A DNA stretch of 64,000 bases from CAVRXT01 sp963725655 (GCA_963725655.1 CAVRYY010000001.1:1178001-1242000); one strand, 5' to 3'; counted from the first letter of the stretch, positions 9,193-18,024 are shown. Made by a program: numbers and translations. Notes: generated by a model from the sequence alone, not told the origin.

Positions 9193-10383
9193 ATGGCCCA
9201 CAGCGCACCGGCCACTTTCCGGGCTTCGGCGACGTTTCCTGCACAAGCGCGTACCGCCGCCGCTGCGATCCCTTGGGAGCTCTGGACATGCGCGTGCGGC
9301 GTGGCTCTCATCGTCACCGGCCTGATCTGGGACATCTCCTGGCACATGACGATCGGCCGCGACACATTCTGGACGCCGGCACACATTTGCATTCAGCTTG
9401 GCGGCGTTCTGGCCGGCTGCACTTCAGCGTACCTGATTTTCTCCACGACTTTCGGATCGAACGCCGTCGCCCAAGCGTCATCCATCAAAGTTTGGGGCTT
9501 TCGCGGACCCACCGGCGCGTTCCTGGCCTGCTGGGGCGGCACGGTGATGGTCACGTCCGCGCCCTTCGATAATTGGTGGCACAACTCGTTCGGGCTGGAC
9601 GTGGAAATTCTGAGTCCGCCGCACGTGGTGCTGGGGCAGGGAATTCTGGGCGTGAGCATCGGCACGCTGCTGATGGTTGTTGCGCGCCGCAATCGCGCCG
9701 AAGGATTGGCCCGCGAACGCCTCACCCGGGTGATGTGTTTGGTGGGCGGCTTGATGATTTCGCTGCACACCATCCTGCTGGAGGAATATCTCGAACCCGC
9801 GGCGATGCACTCCGCGATGTTTTATCGGGTGTTGTGCCTGGGCGTGCCGTGCATTCTGGTAGCGCTCGCGGTGGGCAGTGGTTATCGGTGGACCGCCACG
9901 GTAGTCACGTCGATTTACATGTCCATCCGCGCGGGCCTGCTCTGGATTTTGCCGCTCTTTCCGGCCGATCCCAAGCTTGGCCCGGTCTACACGCGCGTCA
10001 CCCACATGGTGCCGATGAGTTTTCCGCTGCTGTTGATCGGTCCCGCGCTGGTAATCGATTTCGTGGTGAATCGGATGGAGAAGCGTAACAAATGGCTGGA
10101 GGCGGCAATTCTGGGTCCCGCGTACCTCGCGGCGCTCATTGCGGTGCAGTGGCCGTTTGGGAGCTTCATGATCTCGCCGTTGGCCCGCAACTGGTTTTTC
10201 GGCATGAATTATTTTGGCTACTTCATGCGGCCGCAGGACTACCACTTCGCCTGGCAATTCGACCCTGGAGCGGCAACGCGCGGGTGGTTCTGGCTGGGCT
10301 TGTTGATCGCGCTTATCACCGCGTCCATCTCTACGCGAATCGGTCTCGCTCTGGGCGGCATGCTTCGCCGCTTACAGCGCTAG
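9193..10383 (+). CDS. Polytopic membrane protein, unknown family
   Basis: The 396-residue protein has about ten hydrophobic segments. His and Trp residues lie at predicted membrane edges (IWDISWHMTIGRDTFWTPAH, FDNWWHNSFGLD, PPHVVLGQG), which might bind metal or haem, but no known motif is matched. A strong GGAGGAG ribosome site precedes the ATG. The downstream gene begins 10 bases after the stop and encodes an exported His/Met-rich protein, so the pair probably works together at the membrane. I do not recognise the function. Confidence 0.65.
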   Translation: MAHSAPATFRASATFPAQARTAAAAIPWELWTCACGVALIVTGLIWDISWHMTIGRDTFWTPAHICIQLGGVLAGCTSAYLIFSTTFGSNAVAQASSIKVWGFRGPTGAFLACWGGTVMVTSAPFDNWWHNSFGLDVEILSPPHVVLGQGILGVSIGTLLMVVARRNRAEGLARERLTRVMCLVGGLMISLHTILLEEYLEPAAMHSAMFYRVLCLGVPCILVALAVGSGYRWTATVVTSIYMSIRAGLLWILPLFPADPKLGPVYTRVTHMVPMSFPLLLIGPALVIDFVVNRMEKRNKWLEAAILGPAYLAALIAVQWPFGSFMISPLARNWFFGMNYFGYFMRPQDYHFAWQFDPGAATRGWFWLGLLIALITASISTRIGLALGGMLRRLQR

Positions 10384-10393
10384 GGAAGGGAAG

Positions 10394-11977
10394 ATGACGA
10401 AGCGCCCGCATTTCGCATCTCTCTCCGCGGCATTCCTGCTGAAGGCGTTTCTGCTCATCGCCCTGGGAAGTTTCGTGTTCACTGCGCCTTGCTGGGCCCA
10501 CGTGGGCAGCCCGGACGTTTATTTCCAGGGCCAAGCCGGTCCTTACCCGCTCACCGTCACCGTGCGAACCCCTGGTGTGATTCCCGGCATTGCGGTGATT
10601 GAAGTGCGCGCGGCCGACGCTACCGTTCAGCAGGTTCACGCGGTGCCGCTCTATATTCTCGGTCCGGGATCGAAATTTCCTCCGGTGCCCGATTTACTGA
10701 CGCGCTCGAAAGACGATCCCCAATTTTTTTCCGGCAGCATGTGGCTGATGTCGTCCGGTTCGTGGCAAATTCAGATCACCGCCGATGGCCCGCAAGGCAG
10801 CGGCGCTACGGCTGTGCCGGTGATAGCCGCCGCCCGCGGAACGCTGCCGATGACCAAGGCGCTCGCTGGCCTGTTGGTGGCCATGACGATCCTTATCGTG
10901 GTTGCGCTGATTTGCATTTTCGGTGCGGCTCGCCGCGAAGGCTCGCTCGAACCCGGGCAGGCCCCTGGGCCGCGAAATCTGCGGCGCGCGCGCATGGTGA
11001 TGGCCATCACCGCGGTGGTGCTGGCACTGGCACTGGCCGGGGGAAATTTTTGGTGGGACCAAACCGCGAGCGCGCATGCCAATCGTATGATCTATGCCGC
11101 GCCTGCGCTGAGGCTTTCACTGCTGCCGAACAGCGCGCTGCAGTTGCACATTGGCGATAACAAATGGCACAGCTCGCGGCCGGATGCGGTGAATACGGAA
11201 CTGGTCCCCGATCATGGTTACCTGATGCATTTGTTTTTGATTCGTACCCCGGGTATGGACCGCTTCTATCATTTGCACCCGCGGCAAACTGCCGGATTCG
11301 ATTTCGTCGACGATTTGCCGCCGCTCCCCGCCGGGCACTACCAGGTTTTCGCGGATATCGTGCGATCCTCGGGATTCCCGGACACCATGGTCTCCGAAAT
11401 CGATCTGCCAGACATCAGCGGAAAGCCGTTGGCCGGCGACGATTCCGAAACCATCGCGCCACCGCTGCCCAACGCCGCGGGGAAATCCTCCTCGTCCGAA
11501 ACGCTTCCGGATGGTGACCGTATGGTGTGGGAGCGGGATGCATCGCCATTAGTCGCGAACCGATTGCTCTTGCTGCAGTACCGGCTGGAAAGTCCTGATG
11601 GTAAGCCGGCGGCGGACGTGGAGCCGTTTCTCGGCATGGCCGGGCATATGGAAATCGTGCGCTCCGACCGCTCGGTGTTCGCGCACATCCATCCCGACGG
11701 CACCGCGTCGATGGCGGCGCTATCGATGGCGCAGCAATCGTTGAGCTCGGGAAAAGTATCGCCTGCCGGGCCGTCCGGCAGCGATTCGTCTTCGATGGCC
11801 ATGTCGATGTCGGGTTCGATGTCGATGGCGATGTCCGCGCCGCAGCCGGGAAATTCGATGCCTGCGACGGTCACGTTTCCTTACGGCTTTCCGAAGCCCG
11901 GGGCCTACCGGTTATTCGTGCAGATGAAGCACTCTGGCCACATCGTCACCGGCGTATTCGATTGCGACGTGCAATGA
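10394..11977 (+). CDS. Exported membrane-anchored protein with a Met/Ser-rich insert, possible copper binding
   Basis: The 527-residue protein has a signal peptide ending near PCWA, an Ig-like first domain (about residues 35-150), a transmembrane helix near 155-180, a second near 202-222, then an extracytoplasmic region. That region contains two similar parts, one with MDRFYHLHP and one with FLGMAGHMEIV and FAHIHPDG, both ending in GAYRLFVQM-like strands. A low-complexity insert at about 470-490 reads SMAMSMSGSMSMAMS. Met clusters together with His pairs are common in copper-handling envelope proteins, so copper binding is a reasonable guess. It forms an operon with the preceding membrane protein. 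Its 3' end overlaps the convergent gene by 73 bases. Confidence 0.65.
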   Translation: MTKRPHFASLSAAFLLKAFLLIALGSFVFTAPCWAHVGSPDVYFQGQAGPYPLTVTVRTPGVIPGIAVIEVRAADATVQQVHAVPLYILGPGSKFPPVPDLLTRSKDDPQFFSGSMWLMSSGSWQIQITADGPQGSGATAVPVIAAARGTLPMTKALAGLLVAMTILIVVALICIFGAARREGSLEPGQAPGPRNLRRARMVMAITAVVLALALAGGNFWWDQTASAHANRMIYAAPALRLSLLPNSALQLHIGDNKWHSSRPDAVNTELVPDHGYLMHLFLIRTPGMDRFYHLHPRQTAGFDFVDDLPPLPAGHYQVFADIVRSSGFPDTMVSEIDLPDISGKPLAGDDSETIAPPLPNAAGKSSSSETLPDGDRMVWERDASPLVANRLLLLQYRLESPDGKPAADVEPFLGMAGHMEIVRSDRSVFAHIHPDGTASMAALSMAQQSLSSGKVSPAGPSGSDSSSMAMSMSGSMSMAMSAPQPGNSMPATVTFPYGFPKPGAYRLFVQMKHSGHIVTGVFDCDVQ

Positions 11978-12648
11978 CCGTTTGCCCGGGCGGCGAAAGC
12001 CAACATCGCAGGACTCAAAATCGCCGGACCGAATTCGATTTTGTGAGGCCCAAGCTCAGCGGCTAAGTTCGAAATGCCGTTAAATAGCGCCGCTTCTACA
12101 CCGGAAGAAGCGTTCAACAGATCGATTTTTTCCTCGCTGCCTTCAACGACCACTTGCATCCGGGTGTATTTCCACTCGCCGGCGGTTTTGCGTGCGGTGA
12201 CGTAAATTGTGGCTTTGCCCTTCGGACCAGAAATCGGCAATGCAAGATGGGAACTGCCCGAGTCGCCAGTGACCTCAAACGACCCGCTAATCAACCACCC
12301 CTCTTTGAGCGGAACACCGAGACGTTGCGCCACGGCTGGATTCGAGCGCGCTTTCGACATCGCTTCTCTCGCGCTGTCGGAATTTCTTAGCGAGGACATC
12401 ACTACCGCGAACAGGCCGAAAGCCGCGGCGCCCGCCATCAGGAAGAAAAGCGCCACCACGCCCACGAGTAGTTTCCAGTTTTGCCGCAACCCACTGGGGG
12501 CGGCGGGAATATATTGCGCCTGCGACGAGACTGGGTAGTTCGGGGGCGGTGGAGAGCCCGACATCGTAGCGCCACAACGCAAACAGAAGCGGGAATCTGG
12601 GGAATTATCCGTTCCGCATCGGGGACAGAGCACGTTGCCCTCCGCCAT
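11905..12648 (-). CDS. Zinc-ribbon membrane protein with Coa1-like domain
   Basis: Starting at ATG 12648 the protein has 247 residues. It begins with a double Cys pair, CPRCG and CLRCG, that forms a zinc ribbon, followed by a Pro-rich linker and one transmembrane helix (LLVGVVALFFLMAGAAAFGL). The outer domain has the Coa1/Tim21-like pattern: SNPAVAQRLGVPLKEGW, then GSFEVTGDSG and KGKATIYVTARKTAGEWKY. In mitochondria Coa1 acts in cytochrome oxidase assembly; the bacterial role is unknown. The last 24 codons overlap the convergent upstream operon by 73 bases, which is unusually long. About 300 bases without a gene lie on its upstream side. Confidence 0.7.
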   Translation of the reverse strand: MAEGNVLCPRCGTDNSPDSRFCLRCGATMSGSPPPPNYPVSSQAQYIPAAPSGLRQNWKLLVGVVALFFLMAGAAAFGLFAVVMSSLRNSDSAREAMSKARSNPAVAQRLGVPLKEGWLISGSFEVTGDSGSSHLALPISGPKGKATIYVTARKTAGEWKYTRMQVVVEGSEEKIDLLNASSGVEAALFNGISNLAAELGPHKIEFGPAILSPAMLAFAARANGHCTSQSNTPVTMWPECFICTNNR

Positions 12649-12948
12649 GAACCACAAAAAATCCTGCACGAGTAAGCGTCGTATGCAGGGTATCTCGCAA
12701 TTACGATCTCGGCCCTATTCTCGCGCAGCCTACGCTTCCGCTACCCGGAACACAACGAATTTGCCGCTTGAGCGGGTTTCGGCGAGGCTGCGGGTTTTCG
12801 ACAATTGGATTTTCCCGGTATCACGCACTCACGCGCTTCAGCGCCAATGATCTTCCGACGATCTGGAGCCGGCACAACTTTTCGGCGCGCGCGGGGTTTC
12901 TCCAGAGTGACCGAAGGATTCGTTCGAAGTGATTCCCGGAGGCTTACC

Positions 12949-13434
12949 GTGAGATTTCGTTTCCGAGTGATAGCTTGCACATTCGCTGCCCTGGCCGCGA
13001 TCGCGCCGGCAGCTTTGCGCGCGCAGCAATCACCGTCCGAGCCGCCGGCCGCCAGTTCCAATTCCGGCGCCGGTGCGAGCGACCAAAATCCCGCGCCGGC
13101 GGCCAATCGAATGGCCGGCGGCGGAGCTTGCTGGCGTCAGGCAGGAATCACCCGCGCCGAAATGCAACAGCGAAGAGCCATTCAGGAGAGGACCAGGTCT
13201 CAGATCGCGGGCGTGTGCTCGAATACTACGCTGAATGCGAAGGAAAAAGCGCAGCAGGTGAGGGAACTGCGCGTCGCGGAGAGACAGCAGTTCGAGAATT
13301 TGCTCACGCCGGACCAGCAAAAGTCGCTCAAGGAATGCCAGCGGGCGCGTAAGGACGCATTGCATTCGAGTGATTCGGACGCCCCCGAGGCTCCGGGTCC
13401 GCATCCCGCCGCCTCGCCTTGCGCCCAGCAGTAG
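12949..13434 (+). CDS. Exported Ala/Gln-rich protein, Spy/LTXXQ-like
   Basis: GTG 12949 follows a CGGAGG ribosome site and gives 161 residues with a clean signal peptide (VIACTFAALAAIAPAALRAQQ). The mature part has a low-complexity Pro/Ala/Ser segment and then a charged helical region with ITRAEMQQRRAIQERTRSQI and FENLLTPDQQKSLKECQRA. The latter resembles the LTxxQ repeats of Spy/CpxP-type periplasmic proteins, where it helps form a chaperone or metal-sensing cradle. Three Cys residues are present. The assignment rests on the short motif only. An upstream in-frame extension to 12805 looks non-coding. Confidence 0.6.
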   Translation: MRFRFRVIACTFAALAAIAPAALRAQQSPSEPPAASSNSGAGASDQNPAPAANRMAGGGACWRQAGITRAEMQQRRAIQERTRSQIAGVCSNTTLNAKEKAQQVRELRVAERQQFENLLTPDQQKSLKECQRARKDALHSSDSDAPEAPGPHPAASPCAQQ

Positions 13435-13496
13435 TCTGCAAATCCACGCTGCTCGTTCCGGGGGCTTCTGCAATCCGTGGCGCCGGCCGGGCGGTT

Positions 13497-14699
13497 TTAG
13501 TTTCGCGGCCAGGACGTCAGGCGGTCGCCCATGTGGCGGGGCCGGGCCATCGGCATGTCTTTTGCGAACGGCACCTCGATGGGGCGGTCGGCGAGTGGCG
13601 GGGTCAGCACGGTTTCCGGTTCGATGGCTCCGGAGCGCCGCAGCGATTCCCACTCCATTTCGAAAGACTGCATTCCGTCGGCCACGCTGTTTTCGATGGC
13701 CTCCGCGAGGGTCATGCCGGCCTTATCCCCGCGCATCAGGCAATGGCGCACGCGCGGGGTGGACACCAGGATTTCAAAGAGCCCCACATCGCCATGCGCT
13801 CTTTCGGAGTGCACCAAGCGCTGCGACACGATCGCTTGCAATGCCCGTGCGAGACGCGCTCTGACCAAGTGTTCACGGCCGGGCGGGAAAAAGCGCACGA
13901 ATCGCTCGACGGTCCGCGGCGCGTCGGTAGTATCGAGAATCGCGAACACCAGATGGCCATTGTCGGCGGCGTCCAGCGCCATATCGGCGGCCGGGCCTTC
14001 GGGAACGTCGCTCAAGAAAATCACGTGCGGCGGCAGCCGCAGAGATGCTTCCAGGGCTTTGGCCACGCTGGGAACGTCGCGCCGCACCTCGCGCTGCAAT
14101 ACCGTCGACCTCTGGTGCGGGTGTAGGAATTCGATCGGATCTTCGATGGTGACGATCGGTATGGGCCGATCGTGGTTGATCTGGTTCAGGATCGCCGCCA
14201 GCGTCGACGTCTTTCCCGAACCCGATGGCCCGCTGACCAGCACCAGTCCGCTCGATAATGACGCCAGGCTCTTCAAACGGGACGGCAATTGCAGAGACTC
14301 CATGGTCGGCACCAGGTCTGGAATCACCCGCAGCGAAATCGCAAAACTGCCGCGTTGCTTCAACACCTGAACCCGGAAGCGCCCCGACTGGGGCAGAAAA
14401 AATGAAAAGCGGCAGCCGCCTTCTTCGGCGAGTTGCGCGATCAGTGCCGGGCGCTCGGCCATCAGGTCGTGCGCGATCTGGGTGGTCTCCGCCGGGGTGA
14501 GCGCGCGCAAATTGTCCAGCGGACCCGAAACCAGGCGCCCACCGAGGCGCACCTCCGGCAGACGCATCGGCGAGAAAAAAATGTCGGTAATCGACGGCGA
14601 AATCGCCACCAGCGCCGCAATTAATTCCCGCGTTCCAAATTGTTCCGCCGTGGCCGCGGGGGGCGCCCCGCGCCCGAGCACTGCATGGGGGTTTTCCAT
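13497..14699 (-). CDS. PilT-like secretion ATPase with altered catalytic boxes
   Basis: The 400-residue protein aligns along its length with twitching-motility ATPase PilT: an N-terminal PAS-like domain, then Walker A GPSGSGKTST at 157-166 and Asp box TIEDPIEFLH at 184-193. Two boxes diverge. Walker B, normally DVILVGEMRD, reads HVIFLSDVPE at 225-234, so the catalytic Glu is Asp and the following Arg is lost. The His box, normally LHTNSA, reads LDTTDA at 255-260. PilT hexamers retract type IV pili; this variant may be slow, regulatory or unable to hydrolyse ATP. No other pilus gene is nearby, so it is probably a paralogue. Confidence 0.8.
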   Translation of the reverse strand: MENPHAVLGRGAPPAATAEQFGTRELIAALVAISPSITDIFFSPMRLPEVRLGGRLVSGPLDNLRALTPAETTQIAHDLMAERPALIAQLAEEGGCRFSFFLPQSGRFRVQVLKQRGSFAISLRVIPDLVPTMESLQLPSRLKSLASLSSGLVLVSGPSGSGKTSTLAAILNQINHDRPIPIVTIEDPIEFLHPHQRSTVLQREVRRDVPSVAKALEASLRLPPHVIFLSDVPEGPAADMALDAADNGHLVFAILDTTDAPRTVERFVRFFPPGREHLVRARLARALQAIVSQRLVHSERAHGDVGLFEILVSTPRVRHCLMRGDKAGMTLAEAIENSVADGMQSFEMEWESLRRSGAIEPETVLTPPLADRPIEVPFAKDMPMARPRHMGDRLTSWPRN

Positions 14700-14790
14700 G
14701 TCTGGATTATCGGCAGATTACGGTTAGAGCCCAATCGGGAGAGCGGTATGTCGGAGTACCGGAAGAGAAAAGCGGCCTGATTAGATGGCG

Positions 14791-15699
14791 CTAATTCGGT
14801 GAGGCGGGTGTGTCCGCGGGCCGCACTAGCGGATTCGGTGCGGTCGACACTTCTTTTACCACTTTGGCGGCAATGCCCTTGCTCACCGCGCAAGCCGAAT
14901 CGATCATCCGGCATTGCGCCAGCGTCAGCCTGCACCCGCAAATGCATCCTTCCGCATTCAGCCGATGCAGCGCTACTCTCTTTAATTCCGGCGTCAGTTT
15001 GCTGAAATCCACTCCCGGCAGCTCGCTGGCGTTCGAGACTTTGCTTAGGAAGATCTGACCCTCGTCGGTGAATTCCTCCACCTGCGCATCCACCGGCTGC
15101 CCCAGCAGCGAGCGTATCTCCAGGTCGTATAGCTCTTCCGGGAAGACGCCGACGTGCTTTTGCACCACCCGGCCGTCGCGGTTAATGATGAAATTCGTAG
15201 GCAGCGCCGAAGCGCCTTCGTACTCGCGCACCAGAGCCGGGCTGGCCATCACCACTGGAAAATTCATCGCAAATTTCTCGGCAAAGCGCTTCACCGCGCT
15301 GGCTGGTACGTCCTCGTCCACCGAGACGCCAATGATTTGCAGTTGGTCTTTGTACCGGGTCTGCAGGTCCACCAGTTCCGGGATTTCTTCGCGGCAGGGC
15401 GGGCACCAGGTGGCCCAGAAATTCACGATGACGACTTTGCCGCGGAGAGCGGCCGACGAGATTATCTGGCCGCTGACGTCGTTCACCAGAAAGGGCGGCA
15501 TTGGCATCGGATCTTTCGCGAAACGCAGGACCACGCCGGAATCGGGTGAGTTTGCTGCTTTGGCCGCAGCCGAGTGTGCGGAGCGCGCCGCGGATGGGTG
15601 CGCCCACAGCGGGCGCGACGCGCGGCTGCTGACCAGCAGCAACACAACTGCTGCGAGTAAGAACGCCGCCGCGGAAATCGCCATGCCCCAACGTTTCAT
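14791..15699 (-). CDS. TlpA-type thioredoxin with Cys-rich C-terminal extension
   Basis: The 302-residue protein has an N-terminal transmembrane anchor (about 8-25), an Ala-rich linker and a TlpA/ResA-like thioredoxin domain with VNFWATWCPPCREE (Cys99, Cys102) and cis-Pro in SALPTNFI. Beyond about residue 200 is an extra region ending in CICGCRLTLAQC plus another Cys (252, 254, 256, 263, 270). Similar Cys clusters occur in small metal-binding or cytochrome-maturation domains. The combination suggests an envelope thiol-disulfide reductant with its own metal or disulfide substrate module. It has no close operon partner on its strand. Confidence 0.8.
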   Translation of the reverse strand: MKRWGMAISAAAFLLAAVVLLLVSSRASRPLWAHPSAARSAHSAAAKAANSPDSGVVLRFAKDPMPMPPFLVNDVSGQIISSAALRGKVVIVNFWATWCPPCREEIPELVDLQTRYKDQLQIIGVSVDEDVPASAVKRFAEKFAMNFPVVMASPALVREYEGASALPTNFIINRDGRVVQKHVGVFPEELYDLEIRSLLGQPVDAQVEEFTDEGQIFLSKVSNASELPGVDFSKLTPELKRVALHRLNAEGCICGCRLTLAQCRMIDSACAVSKGIAAKVVKEVSTAPNPLVRPADTPASPN

Positions 15700-15969
15700 C
15701 GAGCCCCACCACCTGAATCAATTATGCGTCTCTTGAGTAGTATAGAACAAGCTCGCCTGCCCGGCGTTTTCCTTCCGGAATAGGCTATTCGAAATGGCGA
15801 TGAAGTCCGCCTGGCGTTGGCCGAGTCTGGTAGTTGGGTCCAAATGGAGGACAGCCCCGATTCGGTACGCGGTTCCCGAAACGAGTTGCAAATCGGATCG
15901 AGGTGCCGAGAGTGGACTGCGGTGGGCATTGAAAACAAGGCAGATATCTTTTTTATGAGGGTGTAATTT

Positions 15970-16190
15970 GGGCCCCTGCCGTGCATATCTCCAGAGCATT
16001 GGGTTACGTTCCAGCACGACCCAAACGAGGAGGCGGCGGAGAAGGAAGGGGCTCTGCCGCTGAGCTGTTCGGGTCGTTCCCACCTGCCTCTGAGAGGGAA
16101 GCTAGGATGGATGACCCCATGATCTGGTCTCGCCTAGACCGGATCAGGAACGTGGCCTACGAGGGCCCCCGAACCCAAGCGGGGGCCCTC
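15970..16190 (+). ncRNA. Candidate structured RNA of about 200 nt, family unknown
   Basis: A 13-pair helix (16000-16012 with 16147-16159) encloses several hairpins: ACGACCC 16016-16022 with GGGTCGT 16071-16077; inside it a nine-pair stem 16033-16041 with 16052-16060; TTCCC 16077-16081 with GGGAA 16096-16100, which competes for base 16077; and a ten-pair stem 16121-16130 with 16136-16145. It runs straight into a perfect terminator. No reading frame explains these complementarities. Size and terminator fit 6S RNA, but the branching is not a classic 6S rod; an acidobacteria-specific RNA is another possibility. A possible -35 TTGAAA lies at 15929-15934. The 5' end is uncertain, and 15700-15969 shows no other gene. 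Confidence 0.55.
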
Positions 16191-16198
16191 TCTCTTTT
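16161..16198 (+). terminator. Strong Rho-independent terminator
   Basis: GAGGGCCCCCG (16161-16171) pairs perfectly over 11 bases with CGGGGGCCCTC (16180-16190), followed by TCTCTTTT. It probably ends the structured RNA. A GGGCCCC stretch at 15970-15976 could compete for pairing with one arm. Confidence 0.85.
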
Positions 16199-16508
16199 CC
16201 TGGCGAACCGGCGTCGCGTTCTTTGGAAGCGCTGCATCTCGCGGGGCTTTGCTACCACTCGCGCTCGGCTCGGCGCATTCTGCAAAAAACATGATCCCGA
16301 AGGTTCTTGGTCCACGCTCGGGGCCACAGCTCTCACTGCCATCTACCCGCCAATCTACGGCGAAACCCGCCGTGCTTATCGTGCTGCGGAAATACGGCTG
16401 CCCCGGCTGCCGTTACTACATTTATTTACGCAAACGATAACATTTGGAGTTAAGCTACGGCCCTTGCGGCGGTGGGGCGCCGCCTTTCTCGTGTCAGGGA
16501 GGACTTCT
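16199..16508 (+). other. Intergenic upstream of the thioredoxin/TPR gene
   Basis: About 310 bases between the terminator and the next gene. The reading frame of the downstream gene stays open through it but has no family features. A ribosome site, CAGGGAGGAC, lies at its right end. Nothing else is recognised. Confidence 0.4.
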
Positions 16509-17549
16509 ATGCGAGCGCTGCTCATCTGCATGATTTCCGCGTGCCTCATGGCCCCCGTTTTGGCCCAGGACAAGGACAAGAACGACGGGCCGGCCAACGA
16601 AAAGGCGCAAAAGACTTTCAAGGAAGCCCATCAGGCTTTGCACGAGCACCGCACCGATTTCGCCCTCGATGATTTCAAGAAAGCGGATAAACAGGACGAC
16701 GGGCACTGCCATGCCTGCCAGGAAAAAATGGTGACGTTGGGAATCGAACTCGGGGAATGGAAGACGGCCGAACTCGGCGCTGAGGAGATGGTCGGCGAAG
16801 CCCACGCGGTAAGGGATGTGGCCCTCGCGCACTATGATTTTGCGAGAGTGCTCATGGACGAGGGACTGCAAAAGCACAAAGACGAGTTTTTCACGCGCGC
16901 CCATGAAGAGCTCGCCAAGGCGCTCGCTGCGGTGGCGAATTTCCCGGATGCGGTGTTCACCGACGGCCGGGCGCTCGCCCAATTGCACCAGGACGATGCC
17001 GCGAAAGCCCGGTTTGGAGAGTACGTGAAGATGAAGTCCATCGACGATGCGGGCAAGCAGCGTGCGCTGCTATACGTCAACCGTCCCGAACTCGCCCGCG
17101 CGAGGATGGCGCCGCCGTTTTCCGTGACCGCTCTCGACGGCCGGCAGGTTTCTATGGACGATTTGCAAGGCAAGGTGGTACTGCTCGACTTTTGGGCCAC
17201 GTGGTGCGGACCCTGCCGCGAGGCGCTCCCGCATATTCGCGACGTCGCCAAAAAATTTCAGGGGCAGCCGCTGGTTATCTTGAGCGTGAGCCTGGATTCC
17301 GACGAGCAGAAGTGGAAAGACTTCATCGCCAAGAACGACATGACCTGGCTCCAATATCGCGACGGCGGGTTCACCGGCCGGATCGCGAGGCTCTTTGAGG
17401 TCAACGCCATTCCGCACACCTTCACGATCGATTCGGACGGCGTCCTGCAGGAGGAGCACATCGGCGACGCTTCGATCGAAGGCAAGCTGAAGAAACTCAT
17501 CGCTCGGGCACGTGAAGTGCAGCCTCCGCCGATCACTGCCAGCAATTAG
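16509..17549 (+). CDS. Exported TPR-thioredoxin fusion (TlpA/ResA-like)
   Basis: ATG 16509 follows GGGAGG and gives 346 residues with a signal peptide (LLICMISACLMAPVLAQ). Residues about 35-200 form helical TPR-like repeats (YDFARVLMDEGL, RAHEELAKALAAVANFPDA). Residues about 200-340 are a TlpA-type thioredoxin domain with LLDFWATWCGPCREALPHI (Cys233, Cys236) and cis-Pro in AIPHTF. One extra CHACQ motif (about residue 71) in the TPR part might interact with the active site. Such proteins act as periplasmic thiol reductants; the TPR part probably binds a partner. The open frame extends upstream to 15981 across the RNA locus, so the later start is clearly better. Confidence 0.85.
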   Translation: MRALLICMISACLMAPVLAQDKDKNDGPANEKAQKTFKEAHQALHEHRTDFALDDFKKADKQDDGHCHACQEKMVTLGIELGEWKTAELGAEEMVGEAHAVRDVALAHYDFARVLMDEGLQKHKDEFFTRAHEELAKALAAVANFPDAVFTDGRALAQLHQDDAAKARFGEYVKMKSIDDAGKQRALLYVNRPELARARMAPPFSVTALDGRQVSMDDLQGKVVLLDFWATWCGPCREALPHIRDVAKKFQGQPLVILSVSLDSDEQKWKDFIAKNDMTWLQYRDGGFTGRIARLFEVNAIPHTFTIDSDGVLQEEHIGDASIEGKLKKLIARAREVQPPPITASN

Positions 17550-17662
17550 GTGTTGGTCTGGCGGGCGTGCGGCCATCCCGGATTCTGTAAACCATGACCT
17601 TGTAATTTCGGGCGGTTCGATCAGACGCTTATTGAGGAACAACGCGGGAAAAATCCTGGCTG

Positions 17663-17899
17663 TTATTGAACTTCTTCGCGCGGAACCTGCCGCACCACGG
17701 GAATTTTCGCCTCGCGCAACACATGCTGCACCACGCTGTCCTTCAGCCGCGATGCGTCGTAGTCAAAATGCAGCCAATTCCTTTTCTCGTCCACCCGAAA
17801 GCGCTTTAGGCCGTAAGTATTCGCGAACTTCCCCAGTGCCCGGTAATTTTCCAGGCCCAGCGGATTTTGCAACTCGTAGGTGACAGTCATAAAGGTCAT
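17663..17899 (-). CDS. Small hypothetical protein with ferredoxin-like pattern
   Basis: From ATG 17899 the protein has 78 residues (MTFMTVTYELQNPLGLENYR...). The order of strands and helices (VTYEL, ENYRALGKFANTY, KRFRVDEK, WLHFDYD, DSVVQHVLREA, IPVVRQV) resembles a heavy-metal-associated ferredoxin-like fold without the CxxC site. A perfect -10 element TATAAT (17906-17911 on the complementary strand) lies only a few bases before the ATG, suggesting leaderless translation. A longer frame to 18043 is unlikely. Function unknown. Confidence 0.6.
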   Translation of the reverse strand: MTFMTVTYELQNPLGLENYRALGKFANTYGLKRFRVDEKRNWLHFDYDASRLKDSVVQHVLREAKIPVVRQVPREEVQ

Positions 17900-18024
17900 G
17901 CGCAAATTATAACAGGCTTGCGCTCCGATCGCGCTCATCACCGGCTGCTCCGCTGTGCAACGGGATTCGCCGGAGATTTCGCCATCTCTGGCAATGGCCA
18001 GAAAACTGTGGCACTCTATCCGGC

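Noticed and set aside
15718..16083. Minus-strand frame across the structured RNA
   Set aside because: No family features, and the paired segments and terminator on the plus strand explain the region better.
15970..16190. RNase P RNA, tmRNA or SRP RNA
   Set aside because: The conserved landmarks (GAGGAAAGUCC, tmRNA acceptor ends, GGAAGGAAGCA tetraloop region) are absent.
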